NCBI GenBank assembly: GCA_026417495.1
Contig: JAOADD010000023.1
Span: forward strand, 1 to 64,000
Reading direction: 5' to 3'
Length of the DNA stretch: 64,000 bases
Source of the DNA: Ignavibacteria bacterium
Lineage (GTDB): Bacteria > Bacteroidota > Ignavibacteria > Tepidaquicellales > Tepidaquicellaceae
The notes beneath the pieces were generated by a model. The model did no database searches. It worked only from the letters and a program-made list of their open reading frames with translations, and was not told the origin of the DNA. Below, piece after piece: positions 1 to 9,397 of the stretch. Every line of letters starts with the position of its first letter. Position 1 is the first letter of the stretch. Position numbers and translations under genes: made by a program.

Positions 1-85
1 AAAAAATAATCTTGATTAAAATATTTATTTTTTGTAATTTACAAGTTTGTAATTTTCAATTTTTATAAACTAAAAATAGAAAATA

Positions 86-490
86 TTGCCTACTATTAAC
101 CAATTAATTCGTAAAGGAAGACAAGTAAAGAAGTACAAAAGTAAGGCACCTGCAATGGATGGGTGTCCACAAAAAAGAGGTGTTTGTACAAGAGTTTACA
201 CAACGACACCCAAAAAACCTAATTCTGCGCTCCGGAAAGTAGCAAGGGTTAGGTTAACCAATGGAATGGAAGTGACTTCTTACATTCCGGGAGAAGGACA
301 TAATTTACAGGAGCACTCAATTGTTCTAATTAGAGGAGGAAGAGTAAAAGATTTGCCTGGTGTTCGATATCATATAATAAGAGGCGCAATTGATACGGCT
401 GGTGTTGAAGGAAGAAAGAAAGGTCGTTCTAAATACGGAACCAAGAAAGCAAAACCTTCATTGGTACAACAAAAAGAAGAAAATAAATAA
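86..490 (+). CDS. rpsL: 30S ribosomal protein S12
   Basis: Ribosomal protein uS12 of the 30S decoding centre. The 134-residue product starts [10 protein letters not shown] and carries the family blocks [13 protein letters not shown] and [13 protein letters not shown]. The lysines in PKKPNS and GRVKD, which mutate to streptomycin resistance in other bacteria, are wild type. The start is TTG: the next in-frame ATG is Met24 and would remove the conserved N-terminus. No Shine-Dalgarno is visible before it. It opens a str-type run rpsL-rpsG-fusA; rpoC normally lies just upstream, outside the window. The 85 bases ahead are AT-rich, with a small TTGTA/TACAA inverted repeat but no clear promoter. Confidence 0.97.
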   Translation: MPTINQLIRKGRQVKKYKSKAPAMDGCPQKRGVCTRVYTTTPKKPNSALRKVARVRLTNGMEVTSYIPGEGHNLQEHSIVLIRGGRVKDLPGVRYHIIRGAIDTAGVEGRKKGRSKYGTKKAKPSLVQQKEENK

Positions 491-513
491 GAATTAATTA
501 ATTTATAAAATTA

Positions 514-981
514 ATGAGAAGGAAGAGAGCAGAAAAAAGGGAAAGAATTCCTGATCATAAGTACAACGATATTCTCGTTGGAAGATTTATTAATAATGTT
601 ATGAGGCAAGGTAAAAAGAGACTTGCTGAAAAAATTGTGTATAAAACATTTGATATAATTGCAGAGAAAACGAAAAGTGACCCATTGGAAATTTTCAATA
701 AAGCAATTAATAATGTAATGCCATCAATTGAAGTTAGGTCAAGAAGAGTTGGTGGTTCTAACTATCAAATTCCAACAGAAATTAGACCCGATAGAAGAAT
801 TGCTCTTGCTATTAAATGGATAATTAATTTTGCAAGAGCTCGAAACGAAAAATCAATGTCTATTAAGCTTGCAAATGAATTGATGGCTGCTTCAGTTGGT
901 GAAGGTGCCGCAGTTAAAAAGAAAGAAGATGTGCACAGAATGGCTGAAGCAAATAAAGCATTTGCACATTTTAAGTGGTAA
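514..981 (+). CDS. rpsG: 30S ribosomal protein S7
   Basis: Ribosomal protein uS7, the primary binder that nucleates the 30S head by contacting the 3' domain of 16S rRNA. The 155-residue product has the expected length and the family blocks KYNDILVGRFINNVM, AINNVMPSIEVRSRRVGGSNYQIP and the C-terminal HRMAEANKAFAHFKW. It begins at an ATG 23 bases after rpsL and ends 15 bases before fusA, so the three genes are almost certainly co-transcribed. S7 is the usual repressor of str operons, but no S7-type site is evident in the short rpsL-rpsG gap. No Shine-Dalgarno is visible. Confidence 0.97.
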   Translation: MRRKRAEKRERIPDHKYNDILVGRFINNVMRQGKKRLAEKIVYKTFDIIAEKTKSDPLEIFNKAINNVMPSIEVRSRRVGGSNYQIPTEIRPDRRIALAIKWIINFARARNEKSMSIKLANELMAASVGEGAAVKKKEDVHRMAEANKAFAHFKW

Positions 982-996
982 TCATCAATTTAATTT

Positions 997-3078
997 ATGC
1001 CAAGAGAAGTACCCATAGAAAAGACGCGTAATATAGGAATAATGGCGCATATTGATGCTGGTAAAACTACAACTACCGAGCGTATTCTGTATTATACAGG
1101 TAAAGTGCATAGAATAGGTGAGGTAGATGAAGGAGCTGCTACTATGGATTGGATGGAACAAGAAAAGGAACGAGGTATTACGATTACTTCAGCTGCAACT
1201 ACTTGTTATTGGAATAATCACAGAATTAACATAATAGATACTCCTGGTCATGTTGATTTTACAGCTGAAGTAGAGCGTTCTTTGAGGGTACTTGATGGTG
1301 CAGTTGCTTTATTCTGTGCCGTTGGTGGTGTAGAACCTCAATCTGAAACGGTGTGGCGACAGGCAGATAAATATAAAGTACCAAGAATTGCTTTTGTGAA
1401 TAAAATGGATAGGGTTGGTGCTGATTTCTTTAATACTATTCAAATGATGAAAGACCGCTTAAAAGCAAATGCAGTTCCAATTCAATTACCTATTGGAGTT
1501 GGTGATATGTTTTCAGGTATTATTGATTTGATAACAATGAAAGCTAGAATGTTTCATGAAGAAACGCTCGGTGCTACTTATCAGGATATTGAAATACCTT
1601 CTTCACTTATTAATCAAGCAAAAGAATATCGTCAGAAACTTCTTGAAGCTGTATCAGATATTGATGATACCCTTCTTGTTAAGTTTCTTGATGGTAAGGA
1701 GATATCTCAAGAAGAGATTATTTCTGCACTTAGGAGAGCAACTCTTGAAGTAAAAATTATTCCTGTTCTTTGTGGTTCTTCATTCAAGAATAAAGGAGTT
1801 CAAAACTTACTTGATAAAATTGTTGAATTGTTACCTTCTCCTCTTGATTTAGGTGAGGTTTATGGGCATCATATACATAAGAATGATAAGGTTGTAAGAA
1901 GAATTGCCGATGATGAAAAATTTACTGCTTTAGCATTTAAAATAATGACAGATCCATATGTTGGCAAATTAACATTTTTGAGAGTTTATTCTGGTGTGGT
2001 AAAATCTGGTGACGCGGTCTTTAATTCCACTACGGGTCGAAAGGAAAGAATAGGCAGACTGTTACAAATGCATGCAAATAGTAGAACTGAAATAAAAGAA
2101 GTTTACTGTGGTGATATTGCTGCAGCAGTTGGTTTAAAAGGGACAAAAACAGGTGATACTCTTTGTGATGAAAGTGACCCAATTATTTTAGAAAAAATTA
2201 CATTCCCCGAACCAGTGATTCAAGTTGCAATAGAACCAAAGACGAAAGCTGATGAAGAAAGGTTAGCTGACTCTCTTTCTAAGCTATCAGATGAAGACCC
2301 AACATTTAGAGTTACTACAAATGAAGAGACATCACAAACTTTGATATCAGGGATGGGTGAACTTCATCTTGAAATAATTATTGATAGGCTTAAAAGAGAA
2401 TTTAAAGTAGAAGCAAACGTTGGTAAACCACAGGTTGCTTATAAAGAAACAATAAGAAAAAGTGCGATAGCTGAAGGGAAATTTGTAAAGCAAACTGGTG
2501 GCAGAGGACAATATGGACATGTAGTTCTTGAAGTGGAACCAAACGAAAAAGGAAAAGGTTTCATATTTGAGAATTCGATCAAAGGTGGAGTAATTCCAAA
2601 AGAATATATTCCAGGTGTTGCTAAAGGAGTTGAAGAAGCAATGAGGAGTGGTGTTATTGCGGGTTATCCTATTGAAGATGTTAAAGTTACATTGTTGGAT
2701 GGATCATATCATGAAGTAGATTCATCTGAACTTGCTTTTAAAGTAGCAGCTTCCATTGCATTTAAAGAAGCAGTAAAAAAAGCAGACCCCGTTGTATTGG
2801 AACCTATTATGAGTGTCGAAGTTGTGACACCAGAAGAGTATCTTGGAGATGTTATGGGAGATTTAACTTCAAGGCATGGAAAGATCGAAGGCATTGAACA
2901 AAGAAGTGATGCTCAAGTTGTTAAAGCACTTGTTCCTCTTTCTAAAATGTTTGGATATGCTACTGCTTTAAGATCTATGACTCAAGGTAGAGCTATTTAC
3001 ACAATGCAGTTTTCTCATTATGATGAACTACCAAGTGGTATTCCAGAATCTATTGTAGAGAAAGGAAAATCTTATTAA
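997..3078 (+). CDS. fusA: Translation elongation factor G
   Basis: EF-G, the GTPase that drives ribosomal translocation and, with RRF, recycling. The 693-residue product has the full domain set. The P-loop [13 protein letters not shown] lies near residues 17-30, the switch region [11 protein letters not shown] near 60, DTPGHVDF at 81-88 and NKMD near 135; domains II-V follow, with GGRGQYGHV in domain IV and the C-terminal [16 protein letters not shown]. It follows rpsG by 15 bases without a clear Shine-Dalgarno. The ribosome recycling factor that works with EF-G is encoded at 50478-51035. Downstream is a 156-base structured spacer, then a tRNA and tuf. Confidence 0.98.
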   Translation: MPREVPIEKTRNIGIMAHIDAGKTTTTERILYYTGKVHRIGEVDEGAATMDWMEQEKERGITITSAATTCYWNNHRINIIDTPGHVDFTAEVERSLRVLDGAVALFCAVGGVEPQSETVWRQADKYKVPRIAFVNKMDRVGADFFNTIQMMKDRLKANAVPIQLPIGVGDMFSGIIDLITMKARMFHEETLGATYQDIEIPSSLINQAKEYRQKLLEAVSDIDDTLLVKFLDGKEISQEEIISALRRATLEVKIIPVLCGSSFKNKGVQNLLDKIVELLPSPLDLGEVYGHHIHKNDKVVRRIADDEKFTALAFKIMTDPYVGKLTFLRVYSGVVKSGDAVFNSTTGRKERIGRLLQMHANSRTEIKEVYCGDIAAAVGLKGTKTGDTLCDESDPIILEKITFPEPVIQVAIEPKTKADEERLADSLSKLSDEDPTFRVTTNEETSQTLISGMGELHLEIIIDRLKREFKVEANVGKPQVAYKETIRKSAIAEGKFVKQTGGRGQYGHVVLEVEPNEKGKGFIFENSIKGGVIPKEYIPGVAKGVEEAMRSGVIAGYPIEDVKVTLLDGSYHEVDSSELAFKVAASIAFKEAVKKADPVVLEPIMSVEVVTPEEYLGDVMGDLTSRHGKIEGIEQRSDAQVVKALVPLSKMFGYATALRSMTQGRAIYTMQFSHYDELPSGIPESIVEKGKSY

Positions 3079-3080
3079 AT

Positions 3081-3234
3081 TTTAGCAGGTGAATACCTGA
3101 TTGGGTCAGTTCTTTTACAAGAATGGTAACTCGTCGATTAGGTACTGAAAAAGGCGCTCTATAAAACCTTAAATGGAATAATGGTTATTTTTGATAAAGT
3201 CAGAAATAACCTGATTCCGTGTAGGTTTCCTAAT
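3081..3234 (+). other. Structured fusA-tRNA spacer, candidate RNA element
   Basis: Non-coding stretch between fusA and the tRNA that is less AT-rich than other spacers and has several hairpins. CAGGT (3087-3091) pairs with ACCTG (3095-3099). TTCTT pairs with AAGAA around 3110-3123. GGTTATTT (3183-3190) pairs with AAATAACC (3204-3211). The octamer ACCTGATT occurs at 3095-3102 and again at 3209-3216, and GGGTCAGT occurs at 3103-3110 and again at the 5' end of the tRNA (3235-3242). AACCT (3208-3212) could instead pair with AGGTT near 3222-3226, which would break the 3183-3211 hairpin. It could be a processing or attenuation element or a decayed RNA gene; I do not recognise the family. Confidence 0.4.
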
Positions 3235-3308
3235 GGGTCAGTAGCTCAGATGGTTAGAGCGCGTGCCTTATAAGCACGAGGTGGGAGGTTCAATTCCTCC
3301 CTGACCCA
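3235..3308 (+). tRNA. tRNA-Ile (anticodon UAU)
   Basis: A complete 74-base cloverleaf. Acceptor GGGTCAG pairs with CTGACCC (3301-3307), D stem GCTC/GAGC, anticodon stem CGTGC/GCACG (3262-3266/3274-3278) with loop CTTATAA, T stem GGAGG/CCTCC with loop TTCAATT, and discriminator A3308. The anticodon at 3269-3271 is TAT, which reads the isoleucine codon AUA. The body (TAGCTCAG, GGTTAGAGCGC) resembles ordinary tRNA-Ile(GAU). CCA is not encoded (CAA follows), so it must be added enzymatically. It lies 53 bases before tuf, as tRNAs often do. Most bacteria read AUA with a lysidine-modified CAU tRNA, so this anticodon is unusual. Confidence 0.93.
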
Positions 3309-3361
3309 CAAAAAATTTTTAAAAAACCTTTTATTAATAAAAAAATATAAAGGAGAACTAA

Positions 3362-4570
3362 ATGGCAAAAGAGAAATACGACGTGACGAAACCTCACGTT
3401 AATGTCGGTACCATCGGGCATGTCGACCATGGTAAAACCACGTTGACCGCTGCCATAACAATGGCTCTGGCTCGAAAAGGAAAAGCAAAAGTAAAGAAAT
3501 TTGAAGAAATTGACAAAGCACCTGAAGAAAAAGCAAGAGGTATTACTATTGCAACTGCACACGTTGAGTATGAAACTGAAAAAAGACATTATGCTCACGT
3601 TGACTGTCCCGGACATGCAGACTATATTAAGAATATGATTACAGGTGCTGCTCAAATGGATGGCTCAATTCTTGTTGTTGCCGCTACTGATGGTCCTATG
3701 CCACAAACCAGAGAGCACATTGTTCTTGCAAGACAGGTAGGTGTACCTGCAATAGTAGTGTTTTTGAATAAGGTAGATGCTGCTGATCCGGAATTACTTG
3801 ATTTGGTTGAGATGGAAGTAAGAGAACTTTTAACAAAGTATGGTTTCCCTGGTGATGAAGTTCCAGTAATTAGAGGAAGTGCATTGAAAGCTATGGAAGC
3901 TGGACTTGATGAAAACGTTCCCGCTGATGATGAAAGATTTAAATGTATTTGGGAACTTTTAGATGCTGTTGATAATTATATACCACAACCTCAAAGAGAT
4001 GTTGATAAAAGTTTCCTTATGCCTGTGGAAGATGTTTTCTCTATTACAGGTAGAGGTACTGTTGCAACAGGTAGGATTGAAAGAGGAAGAGTTAGAGTTG
4101 GTGACGAAGTTGAATTAATCGGGCTTGGTCAGCATAAGAAAACGGTTGTTACTGGTACAGAAATGTTTAATAAAACTCTTGATGAGGCAATTGCTGGTTA
4201 TAACTGTGGATTACTATTAAGAGGTATAGATAAGAAAGAAATAGAAAGAGGAATGGTACTTGCTAAACCAGGTTCTATTACACCACACAAGAAATTTGAG
4301 TGTCAGGTGTATGTGTTATCAAAAGAAGAAGGTGGTAGGCATACTCCTTTCTCATCTAACTATAGGCCACAATTCTATTTCAGAACTACTGATGTAACTG
4401 GCGTTATAACTTTACCACCAGATATTCAAATGGTTATGCCTGGAGATAATGTAGAAAGACTTCAAGTTGATTTAATCTCAGAAATCGCAATGGAAGAAGG
4501 TTTGAAATTTGCAATTAGAGAAGGTGGTAAAACAGTTGGAGCTGGTGTTGTTACTAAGATATTAGAATAA
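3362..4570 (+). CDS. tuf: Translation elongation factor Tu
   Basis: EF-Tu, the GTPase that delivers aminoacyl-tRNA to the ribosome. The 402-residue product has [15 protein letters not shown] (P-loop, near residues 19-33), [26 protein letters not shown] and the C-terminal [13 protein letters not shown] block. The ATG is preceded by a good Shine-Dalgarno (AAAGGAG, about 3350-3356), unlike most ribosomal genes here. It follows the tRNA closely and was probably transcribed with it. It precedes rpsJ by 104 bases containing a stem-loop. It is the only tuf in this window. Its partner EF-Ts is at 51810-52658. Confidence 0.98.
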   Translation: MAKEKYDVTKPHVNVGTIGHVDHGKTTLTAAITMALARKGKAKVKKFEEIDKAPEEKARGITIATAHVEYETEKRHYAHVDCPGHADYIKNMITGAAQMDGSILVVAATDGPMPQTREHIVLARQVGVPAIVVFLNKVDAADPELLDLVEMEVRELLTKYGFPGDEVPVIRGSALKAMEAGLDENVPADDERFKCIWELLDAVDNYIPQPQRDVDKSFLMPVEDVFSITGRGTVATGRIERGRVRVGDEVELIGLGQHKKTVVTGTEMFNKTLDEAIAGYNCGLLLRGIDKKEIERGMVLAKPGSITPHKKFECQVYVLSKEEGGRHTPFSSNYRPQFYFRTTDVTGVITLPPDIQMVMPGDNVERLQVDLISEIAMEEGLKFAIREGGKTVGAGVVTKILE

Positions 4571-4601
4571 GGAAACCGATCTGAGCAATTAATTGAAATA
4601 A

Positions 4602-4639
4602 CTTTTTCTATCCATAATATTTTTTATGGAGTGAAAAAG
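4602..4639 (+). promoter_or_regulatory. Stem-loop in the rpsJ leader
   Basis: In the tuf-rpsJ gap, CTTTTTC (4602-4608) pairs with GAAAAAG (4633-4639). TCCATAA (4611-4617) pairs with TTATGGA (4624-4630). They are separated by a 2x2 internal loop and capped by TATTTT. The hairpin ends 35 bases before the rpsJ GTG and has no U-tract, so it does not look like a terminator of tuf. S10-type operons are often autoregulated through leader structures (by L4 in E. coli), and rplD encodes L4 in this operon. Regulation by L4 here is inference. Confidence 0.45.
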
Positions 4640-4674
4640 GAAATTGTTTATATATTAAATTATAAAGCATAAAA

Positions 4675-4983
4675 GTGGCTACTCAAAAAATAAGAATAAA
4701 ACTAAAATCTTTTGATCATACTCTGCTAGATAAATGGACAGAGAAAATTATTAAGACCGTAAAACAGACAGGAGCTATTGTAAGCGGTCCAATTCCTCTG
4801 CCTACTAAGAAACGGGTCTATACAGTATTGCGCTCTCCTCATGTTGATAAGAAATCACGTGAACAATTTGAAACTCGTTCACATAAAAGAATTATTGATA
4901 TTTTAAATTCATCTAATAAGACGGTTGATGCGTTGACAAAATTAGACCCCCCTGGCGGAGTAGAAATAGAGATTAAAGTATAA
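4675..4983 (+). CDS. rpsJ: 30S ribosomal protein S10
   Basis: Ribosomal protein uS10 of the 30S head, also known as transcription factor NusE. The 102-residue product has the typical length and the blocks [44 protein letters not shown] and [13 protein letters not shown]. The start is GTG; translation from it gives MATQKIRIK, the usual N-terminus, and no ATG lies nearby in frame. No Shine-Dalgarno is visible, and a stem-loop lies 35 bases upstream. It heads the S10-type run rpsJ-rplC-rplD-rplW, with 32 bases to rplC. Confidence 0.97.
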   Translation: MATQKIRIKLKSFDHTLLDKWTEKIIKTVKQTGAIVSGPIPLPTKKRVYTVLRSPHVDKKSREQFETRSHKRIIDILNSSNKTVDALTKLDPPGGVEIEIKV

Positions 4984-5015
4984 TATATTAAAATTTTAAA
5001 ACGGAAATTAAATCA

Positions 5016-5660
5016 ATGATAGGTATATTAGGAAAAAAGATAGGAATGACCACCTATTTTGAGAGTTCCGGTAATGCAATTCCTTGTACAGTTGTTGAAG
5101 CTGGTCCTTGCAAAGTTACTAGAATAAGGACGAAAGAGAAAGATGGTTATGATGCTATACAATTAGGCTTTGGTATAAGAAGGGAAAAGACCGTAAGTAA
5201 ACCTGTAAGAGGGCAATATATTTATAATAAAGATAAGGGTGAAAATAAAATAGTATTACCCGTTCCAAAATATGTAAAAGAAATTCGAGAATTTCCAGTA
5301 GATAAATTAAAAATTGGTGATGAAGTAAAAGTCAATATTTTTAAAGAGGGTGATTTAGTAAAAGTGACGGGTATTTCAAAAGGCAAAGGATTTCAAGGAG
5401 TTGTTAAGAGACATGGTTTTGGTGGTGGTGTAAGGACTCATGGACAAAGTGATAGGGAAAGAGCGCCAGGTTCTATTGGAGCTAGTTCATTCCCTTCAAG
5501 GGTATGGAAAGGGCAAAGAATGGCTGGTAGAATGGGCGGCAGAAGAACAACTGTTAGGAACCTTAAAATAGTTAAAATCATTCCTGATTCAAATTTAATG
5601 TTAATTAAGGGTGCAATCCCTGGTGCTAATTCAGGTTATATAGAAATTTATAAAATATAA
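5016..5660 (+). CDS. rplC: 50S ribosomal protein L3
   Basis: Ribosomal protein uL3, an early assembly protein whose extension reaches toward the peptidyl-transferase centre. The 214-residue product starts MIGILGKKIGMT and has GKGFQGVVKRHGF, THGQSDRERAPGSIGASSFPSRVWKGQRMAGRMG and the C-terminal GAIPGANSGYIEI block. The glutamine in the THGQSDR loop aligns with the residue methylated by PrmB in other bacteria. It sits in S10-operon order, 32 bases after rpsJ and 2 bases before rplD, which suggests translational coupling of L3 and L4. Confidence 0.97.
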   Translation: MIGILGKKIGMTTYFESSGNAIPCTVVEAGPCKVTRIRTKEKDGYDAIQLGFGIRREKTVSKPVRGQYIYNKDKGENKIVLPVPKYVKEIREFPVDKLKIGDEVKVNIFKEGDLVKVTGISKGKGFQGVVKRHGFGGGVRTHGQSDRERAPGSIGASSFPSRVWKGQRMAGRMGGRRTTVRNLKIVKIIPDSNLMLIKGAIPGANSGYIEIYKI

Positions 5661-5662
5661 TA

Positions 5663-6289
5663 ATGGAACTAAAAGTATATAAAACAGATGGTACTTTATC
5701 TGATGATACAGTGAATCTTCCTGACGAAATATTCTGTATAGAACCTCATACTCATCTGATATATCAAGCGGTGAGGACATATTTATCTAACAAAAGGCAG
5801 GGCACTCATAAAACAAAAGAGAAAGGTGAGGTTAGTGGTGGTGGTAGGAAACCTTATCGACAAAAAGGGACAGGACGTGCTAGACAAGGTTCTATACGGT
5901 CTCCATTAAATAGAGGTGGCGGTACTATTTTTGGACCTAAACCTCATAAGTACTATTTAGCTATGAATAAAAAAGCAGCTAAATTAGCAAGAAAGAGTGC
6001 TTTAAGTTTAAAGGCAAGAGAGAACGAGATTATGGTTATTCAAGATTTCACTTTAAAAGAACCTAAGACTAAAGACTTATACAATATTTTAAAAGCTTTA
6101 AAACTTGATGATAAAAAGACTCTTATGCTTTTACCTGATAAGAATGAAGTGCTTTACAAGTCAGGGAGGAATATACCAAATTTGAAAATTATGATTTCTG
6201 ATAAGACTGCTACTTATGATTTGTTAAATAATAAAATGCTTTTGATTCAGAAGTCAGCGATTGAACCTTTGTGTAAACCTCTAATGTAA
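5663..6289 (+). CDS. rplD: 50S ribosomal protein L4
   Basis: Ribosomal protein uL4, which binds 23S domain I and lines the exit tunnel. In E. coli it represses its own S10 operon. The 208-residue product has the typical length and the tunnel-loop signature [22 protein letters not shown] around residues 53-74, followed by [13 protein letters not shown]. Macrolide-resistance changes in other species fall in this loop; the visible [12 protein letters not shown] is the usual form. Its ATG lies 2 bases after the rplC stop. If the stem-loop before rpsJ is an autoregulatory site, L4 is the obvious candidate ligand. Confidence 0.97.
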   Translation: MELKVYKTDGTLSDDTVNLPDEIFCIEPHTHLIYQAVRTYLSNKRQGTHKTKEKGEVSGGGRKPYRQKGTGRARQGSIRSPLNRGGGTIFGPKPHKYYLAMNKKAAKLARKSALSLKARENEIMVIQDFTLKEPKTKDLYNILKALKLDDKKTLMLLPDKNEVLYKSGRNIPNLKIMISDKTATYDLLNNKMLLIQKSAIEPLCKPLM

Positions 6290-6293
6290 GAAA

Positions 6294-6608
6294 ATGAAAG
6301 ATTTATTAAATAGAAAGCAAATTATTATTAAACCTCTGATAACAGAGAAGAATACTGTTTTGCAAGAAAATCTCAATCAATATGCGTTTGAAGTTGCAAT
6401 GGATGCAAATAAGATAGAGATTAAGAAAGCAGTTGAGAAAAAATATAATGTGAGGGTTCTAAAAGTTAAGACTTTGATTAGAAAAGGTAAAAGTAAGACT
6501 CAATTTACAAGGCGTGGTAGGTTTAGCGGATATACAGCAGACCGAAAAAAAGCAATCGTGACTTTGCATAAAGATGATAAAATAGATTTTCTTGGAACAA
6601 CCGAATAA
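6294..6608 (+). CDS. rplW: 50S ribosomal protein L23
   Basis: Ribosomal protein uL23, at the exit-tunnel mouth, docking site for trigger factor and SRP. The 104-residue product has [12 protein letters not shown] at the N-terminus, [14 protein letters not shown] in the middle and a basic loop [15 protein letters not shown] before [13 protein letters not shown]. It starts 4 bases after rplD. In the standard S10 operon rplB follows immediately. Here the ribosomal run stops and rpoD begins 124 bases later, so rplB and the rest of S10-spc must be elsewhere. No terminator is evident after rplW, so read-through into rpoD is possible. Confidence 0.96.
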   Translation: MKDLLNRKQIIIKPLITEKNTVLQENLNQYAFEVAMDANKIEIKKAVEKKYNVRVLKVKTLIRKGKSKTQFTRRGRFSGYTADRKKAIVTLHKDDKIDFLGTTE

Positions 6609-6732
6609 TTTGCTTCTAAATATATTTAATATTAATTTTTTATTTGTAAATTTCAAAATTTTTCAGCAATTGTTAATCTGAAACCTTAAAGAGCGTTTCA
6701 TAGTTTATATTAATAAAAATATCTAATACGAT

Positions 6733-7590
6733 ATGAAATTAGGTAAACAATATACAAGTAGGGAAAATCAATCAACAGATATATACCTAAAGGAGATAAG
6801 TAAAACAACTCCTTTATCTGTTGAGGAGGAGATAGAATGTGCTAAAAGAATTAGAAAAGGTGATAAAAAGGCTCTTGACTTGCTTGTAAAATCTAATTTA
6901 AGATTTGTAGTTAGTGTTGCAAAGCAATATCAAAATCAAGGTTTATCACTAAATGATTTAATTAATGAAGGGAACCTTGGTTTGATAAAAGCTGCTAAGA
7001 AGTTTGATGAAACTCGTGGCTTTAAATTTATATCTTATGCTGTTTGGTGGATAAGACAATCAATTTTACAAGCTCTCGCAGAACAGTCAAGAGTCGTCAG
7101 GTTACCATTAAATATTGTCCAACAAAAAAGTAAAATATCAAAAACTATTAGTAAACTTGAACAACAGAATGAGCGTAGTCCGAATATATTAGAGATTGCT
7201 GATGTCCTTGATATGAGTGTTCATGAAGTGCAAGAGACTCTTAAAAATTCTGGTGGTCATGTTTCTATGGACGCTCCTAATGTTCATGGTGAGGATACTA
7301 AATTGATAGACATTATGCCAGATAAGGCAGAAAAGATGCCTGATGCTCAATTAATGAGAGATTCTTTAAGAATAGAAATTGAACGTGCTTTGGATACACT
7401 TTCCCAAAGAGAAAAAGAAGTTGTTATGCTTTACTACGGTTTAGGAAAGGAAAACCCTTTAACTTTAGAAGAAATTGGCGATATTTATAAGCTTACTCGG
7501 GAAAGAGTAAGGCAAATAAAAGAAAAAGCAATTAGAAGACTGAGACAAGCTTCTAGATCGAAAGCTCTGAAATCTTATTTAGGACAATAA
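6733..7590 (+). CDS. rpoD: RNA polymerase primary sigma factor (RpoD/SigA type)
   Basis: Housekeeping sigma-70 factor that directs RNA polymerase to promoters. The 285-residue protein lacks region 1.1 and has region 1.2 ([22 protein letters not shown]). Region 2 follows with [55 protein letters not shown] (about residues 57-113). Region 3 and region 4 with [30 protein letters not shown] near the C-terminus complete it. This short architecture is typical of Bacteroidota/Chlorobiota primary sigmas. It is preceded by an AT-rich 124-base gap that probably holds its own promoter, and followed by a strong terminator. Its position after rplW is unusual. Confidence 0.95.
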   Translation: MKLGKQYTSRENQSTDIYLKEISKTTPLSVEEEIECAKRIRKGDKKALDLLVKSNLRFVVSVAKQYQNQGLSLNDLINEGNLGLIKAAKKFDETRGFKFISYAVWWIRQSILQALAEQSRVVRLPLNIVQQKSKISKTISKLEQQNERSPNILEIADVLDMSVHEVQETLKNSGGHVSMDAPNVHGEDTKLIDIMPDKAEKMPDAQLMRDSLRIEIERALDTLSQREKEVVMLYYGLGKENPLTLEEIGDIYKLTRERVRQIKEKAIRRLRQASRSKALKSYLGQ

Positions 7591-7613
7591 AACTTATTAC
7601 TTTTATTTGAAAC

Positions 7614-7648
7614 TGGCTGATGATGAATTTCATCAGCCATTTTTTTTT
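7614..7648 (+). terminator. Intrinsic terminator after rpoD
   Basis: A perfect 10-bp stem, TGGCTGATGA (7614-7623) with TCATCAGCCA (7630-7639), a 6-base loop and a run of nine T (7640-7648). It lies 24 bases after the rpoD stop and its T-tract overlaps the stop codon of the convergent gene at 7647. Confidence 0.92.
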
Positions 7649-9374
7649 ACTTTATTAGAATCATCTTTTTAGTAGCAGTAAACTTTTCAGTTTGTAATTT
7701 ATAGAAATAAATCCCGCTTGTAAATTTAGAAACATCTAAAATTATTTTATAACTACCTGCTGATTGGTATGTATCAATAACCGTTGTAACTTCATGTCCT
7801 AAGATATCATATATTTTAAGACTTACTTTCCCTGAATTTGGTATGTTGTAATTAATTACAGTTGTTGTATTAAATGGATTTGGATAATTTTGTTCAAGTT
7901 GAAATTCTTTAGGTATTCCTGTATTTAAATTTTTTATAAATATTGATTGCCCTTCAATGAGATTTAAAATCTGATTAACATTAATATTGGTAAAACTTTG
8001 CACAGTTCCACTTTGCCACCTAATTAATAAACTATCAATGATAGTTGCACTTCCAAGACCAAACTCCAGAGGTAATGAGTTTTGTCCTTTTCCTCCTGAA
8101 CCACCTTCTACCTCCCTAATTTGTTTAAGATTGCCTGTTTTTATCATAACTCTAGAACCTATCGCAGAGCGATTTGTTGAAACTCCTTGTAATTTCAGGA
8201 TTATCCAATTATTTGAATTACCAGCATTATTTTTGTATAATCTATTCTCTGTTCCATTATTAACGAGATATAAGTCTAAAAATCCATCATTGTTATAATC
8301 TCCCCATGAGCAACAAGCAGAATGTCTTAAATCACCCATTCCAACTGATATAGAAACATCAGTAAATGTTGTACCATCATTTCTATACATTTTATCTTCA
8401 TAATTTTGTCCTCTTGCTACATATAAGTCAAGGTCTCCATCGTTATCATAATCAGCCCATCCACATGAATATGATTGACCCTGTTCAGCAACACCAACTT
8501 GTGGTGCCACATCGGTGAATGTTCCATCTCCATTGTTTTTGAAAAGTTGATTCATACCTGTTAAATTAGCAATAAATAAATCCATATAACCATCATTATT
8601 ATAATCACCCCATTCTGCTCCCCAGCTGTAATAATTTGTCATCAATCCTGAAGCGCTTGTCACATTAGTAAAGGTACCATTTCCATTGTTTTTGTATAAT
8701 ATACCTGTAGTGGTTGCTCCGATTGAAGTTTGATTACCACAAAACACATCTAAATCCCCATCATTATCGTAGTCAGAAGCAGCAAGGCAGAGCGTAGAAT
8801 TACTGTCTGTAAGACCAGCAGTAAATGCAACATTAGTAAAATTGTTCAAATTATCATTTCTGAACAAGTAATTATATCTCGGTGGCATTCCATTATTTGC
8901 ACACAATACATCTATTTTCCCATCCATGTTGTAATCTATCCAATTCATAGCACCACCGTAAGAAAGAAAATTCATTCCTGCATTTATAGTATTGTTCAAG
9001 AAAGCTGTACCTGTGTTTTTATAAAGTATTATACTATTCTGCCAGGCACCTATTATTATATCAATATAACCATCATTATTATAATCTGCTGCTGAAACCC
9101 CTCGTGTTGGATAAGTTATGTTTGTTCCCCAAATTGAAGATGATTCTGTAAATGATATTCCATTTGTGTTTATCCATAATTTACTTGGAGTATTATTATT
9201 TACAAGAAAAATATCAAGGAAACCATCATTATTTACATCTAAAAAAACAACTCCTTGTCCTGCACCTGCATCGTTAATCCCAAGTGTAACTGAAATATCT
9301 GTGAATGTTACCTGACTATAACAAAATGTTATTGCTGTTAAGTATAATATCGATAATAGAATAATGTTTTTCAT
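7647..9374 (-). CDS. Secreted FG-GAP/VCBS repeat protein with ASPIC/UnbV domain and T9SS sorting domain
   Basis: Predicted cell-surface or secreted protein of 575 residues. A signal peptide (MKNIILLSILYLTAITFCYSQ) is followed by seven FG-GAP/VCBS repeats with calcium-binding DxNxDGxxD cores, such as DVNNDGFLDIF, DYDNDGDLDVF and DYNNDGFLDLY. An ASPIC/UnbV module (about residues 390-480, SRVMIKTGNLKQIREVEGGSGG) comes next, then a C-terminal type IX sorting domain with NYPNPFNTTT and a final KKMILIK. FG-GAP repeats usually fold as a propeller. Binding partner unknown. It is last in a minus-strand run with the porin at 9398, 23 bases away, and converges on rpoD. Confidence 0.9.
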   Translation of the reverse strand: MKNIILLSILYLTAITFCYSQVTFTDISVTLGINDAGAGQGVVFLDVNNDGFLDIFLVNNNTPSKLWINTNGISFTESSSIWGTNITYPTRGVSAADYNNDGYIDIIIGAWQNSIILYKNTGTAFLNNTINAGMNFLSYGGAMNWIDYNMDGKIDVLCANNGMPPRYNYLFRNDNLNNFTNVAFTAGLTDSNSTLCLAASDYDNDGDLDVFCGNQTSIGATTTGILYKNNGNGTFTNVTSASGLMTNYYSWGAEWGDYNNDGYMDLFIANLTGMNQLFKNNGDGTFTDVAPQVGVAEQGQSYSCGWADYDNDGDLDLYVARGQNYEDKMYRNDGTTFTDVSISVGMGDLRHSACCSWGDYNNDGFLDLYLVNNGTENRLYKNNAGNSNNWIILKLQGVSTNRSAIGSRVMIKTGNLKQIREVEGGSGGKGQNSLPLEFGLGSATIIDSLLIRWQSGTVQSFTNINVNQILNLIEGQSIFIKNLNTGIPKEFQLEQNYPNPFNTTTVINYNIPNSGKVSLKIYDILGHEVTTVIDTYQSAGSYKIILDVSKFTSGIYFYKLQTEKFTATKKMILIK

Positions 9375-9397
9375 ATTACTTATATTAAGTTTCTTGA

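Noticed and set aside
1556-1753. Short overlapping frames inside fusA, tuf and other genes
   Set aside because: They lie inside strongly conserved genes in another frame, lack recognisable products and are shadows.
3103-3170. Possible second tRNA beginning with GGGTCAG
   Set aside because: No matching CTGACCC 3' strand, D arm or T loop follows, so it is not a tRNA gene.
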